Assembly (NCBI RefSeq): GCF_003173775.1
Contig: NZ_CP029552.1
Span: 3,334,001 to 3,398,000, forward strand
Origin: Methylobacterium sp. 17Sr1-1
GTDB taxonomy: Bacteria; Pseudomonadota; Alphaproteobacteria; Rhizobiales; Beijerinckiaceae
Length of the DNA stretch: 64,000 nucleotides
Direction of reading: 5' to 3'
Shown: one piece after another, positions 63,494 through 64,000 of the stretch
How the letters are laid out: every line of letters begins with the position of its first letter
Position numbering within the stretch: the first letter of the stretch is position 1
Program-made: the position numbers and the translations under genes
The notes under the pieces: model-generated
Told to the model about the DNA's origin: nothing
Seen by the model: only the letters and a program-made list of their open reading frames with translations
The model's database searches: none

Positions 63494-64000
63494 GGCTCGC
63501 AGGAGGGCTTGGACCGGGCGGCGGCCTGGATCGCGGCCACGACGGGGGCGGTGGCGCCGGCGGGGTCGAGCCGCAGCGGATAATCCGGTGCCCACAGGTC
63601 GCCGGCGGCCCACACGGTCCAGCCGATCCAGGCCTGCGGGTTCGCGTTGAGGTGGCGCAGGATCGCCCCCAGGCGATCGGCGCAGCCGCGGTTGCCGGGG
63701 GCACCGATCTCGCCGAGGAAAGCGCGGCGTCCGTTCTGGGCGAGCCAGCCGGTCAGGCGCTCCACGGCCTGGAGGGCGTCGGCGCCGCGGCTGCACTCGG
63801 CATGGGTGCCGGAATAGTCGGCGTCGAGGTACTGATGCACCTCGTAGGCGAAGTTGTCGCCCGGATCGACCGTACCGAGCATGATCGCGGCGTTGTTGCC
63901 GGTCGGCAGGTCGGCGGTCCAGCTATGCGCCCCGGTCCAGCCTGAGCCCGGCACCAGCACCAGCTGCTTGGCCCCCGTCTCCCGGATCGCCGCGATGGCG
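63490..64000 (-). CDS. GH5-like glycosidase, truncated by the window edge
   Basis: The C-terminal 169 codons of a cellulase-type (GH5) glycoside hydrolase; the gene starts beyond position 64000. VPGSGWTGAHSWT, YEVHQYLDADYSGTHAEC and the nucleophile-containing FLGEIGAPGN are visible, then WAAGDLWAPDYPLRLDP. Cellulase-like GH5 enzymes are often found in exopolysaccharide or bacterial cellulose loci, where they trim the polymer. Its stop overlaps the glycosyltransferase start, so the two belong to one operon. Signal peptide and N-terminus cannot be judged. Confidence 0.82.
   Translation of the reverse strand, partial: AIAAIRETGAKQLVLVPGSGWTGAHSWTADLPTGNNAAIMLGTVDPGDNFAYEVHQYLDADYSGTHAECSRGADALQAVERLTGWLAQNGRRAFLGEIGAPGNRGCADRLGAILRHLNANPQAWIGWTVWAAGDLWAPDYPLRLDPAGATAPVVAAIQAAARSKPSCEP

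Overview
The window is very GC-rich, densely packed alphaproteobacterial DNA. Family content points to the Methylobacteriaceae or a close Rhizobiales relative: an ALAS-type hemA, HisZ plus HisG, an FdhF/YdeP-type molybdoenzyme of the kind called FDH4 in Methylorubrum, an RPA-type Rep, a HWE kinase and DUF1236 and DUF1839 proteins. murA, hemA, hisS and hisZ-hisG are housekeeping genes, so this is probably main chromosome (or an indispensable replicon), not an ordinary plasmid. The genus is inferred.

Left part (1-31 kb): an OhrR-like MarR regulator, an NlpC/P60 peptidase, an HhH protein, a K+ channel, NhaA, a CobW GTPase, a creatininase-family amidohydrolase, a second MarR protein, a large hybrid histidine kinase, an SDR, a TetR regulator divergent from a PspA-like gene and a YiaAB-like gene, a three-domain Aas-like lipid recycling protein, a PAS-XRE regulator, murA, hemA behind an FNR/FixK-type box, hisG-hisZ, a decayed toxin-antitoxin locus, hisS, an O-antigen ligase-like protein and a bile-acid symporter-family transporter divergent from a LysR regulator.

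Middle part (31-42 kb): a secreted protein, a Tat-signal malate:quinone oxidoreductase, a CYTH protein, then the histidine-utilisation locus (hutC, hutF divergent from hutI-hutH, then hutU) with paired HutC-type operators.

Origin-like part (42-57 kb): about 1.2 kb of non-coding DNA holds five near-identical iterons plus one degenerate copy at roughly 22-bp spacing, and 18 GANTC (CcrM) sites in about 500 bp. It lies directly 3' of an RPA-family replication initiator gene. Ten kilobases on lies a RepA/RepB-like partition pair whose parB gene carries two perfect 16-bp palindromes that look like parS. Between them sit a DUF1236 protein, a HWE sensor kinase, a GH2 glycosidase and a translationally coupled operon of carrier protein, acyl-CoA dehydrogenase homologue, amino acid:carrier-protein ligase and DUF1839 protein. 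That operon is the best candidate for a poorly characterised pathway: the ligase family is known to charge a carrier protein with an amino acid, but the end product is unknown, and the dehydrogenase homologue lacks the usual catalytic Glu.

Right part (57-64 kb): small proteins, a frameshifted mgtC, a structured RNA candidate with a terminator, an FDH4A/YdeP-like oxidoreductase, a YaiI protein, and the start of a polysaccharide locus (family 4 glycosyltransferase and a GH5-like glycosidase running off the window). Three families of long-inverted-repeat intergenic elements are scattered through the window. I saw no tRNA, rRNA, CRISPR array or intact insertion sequence.
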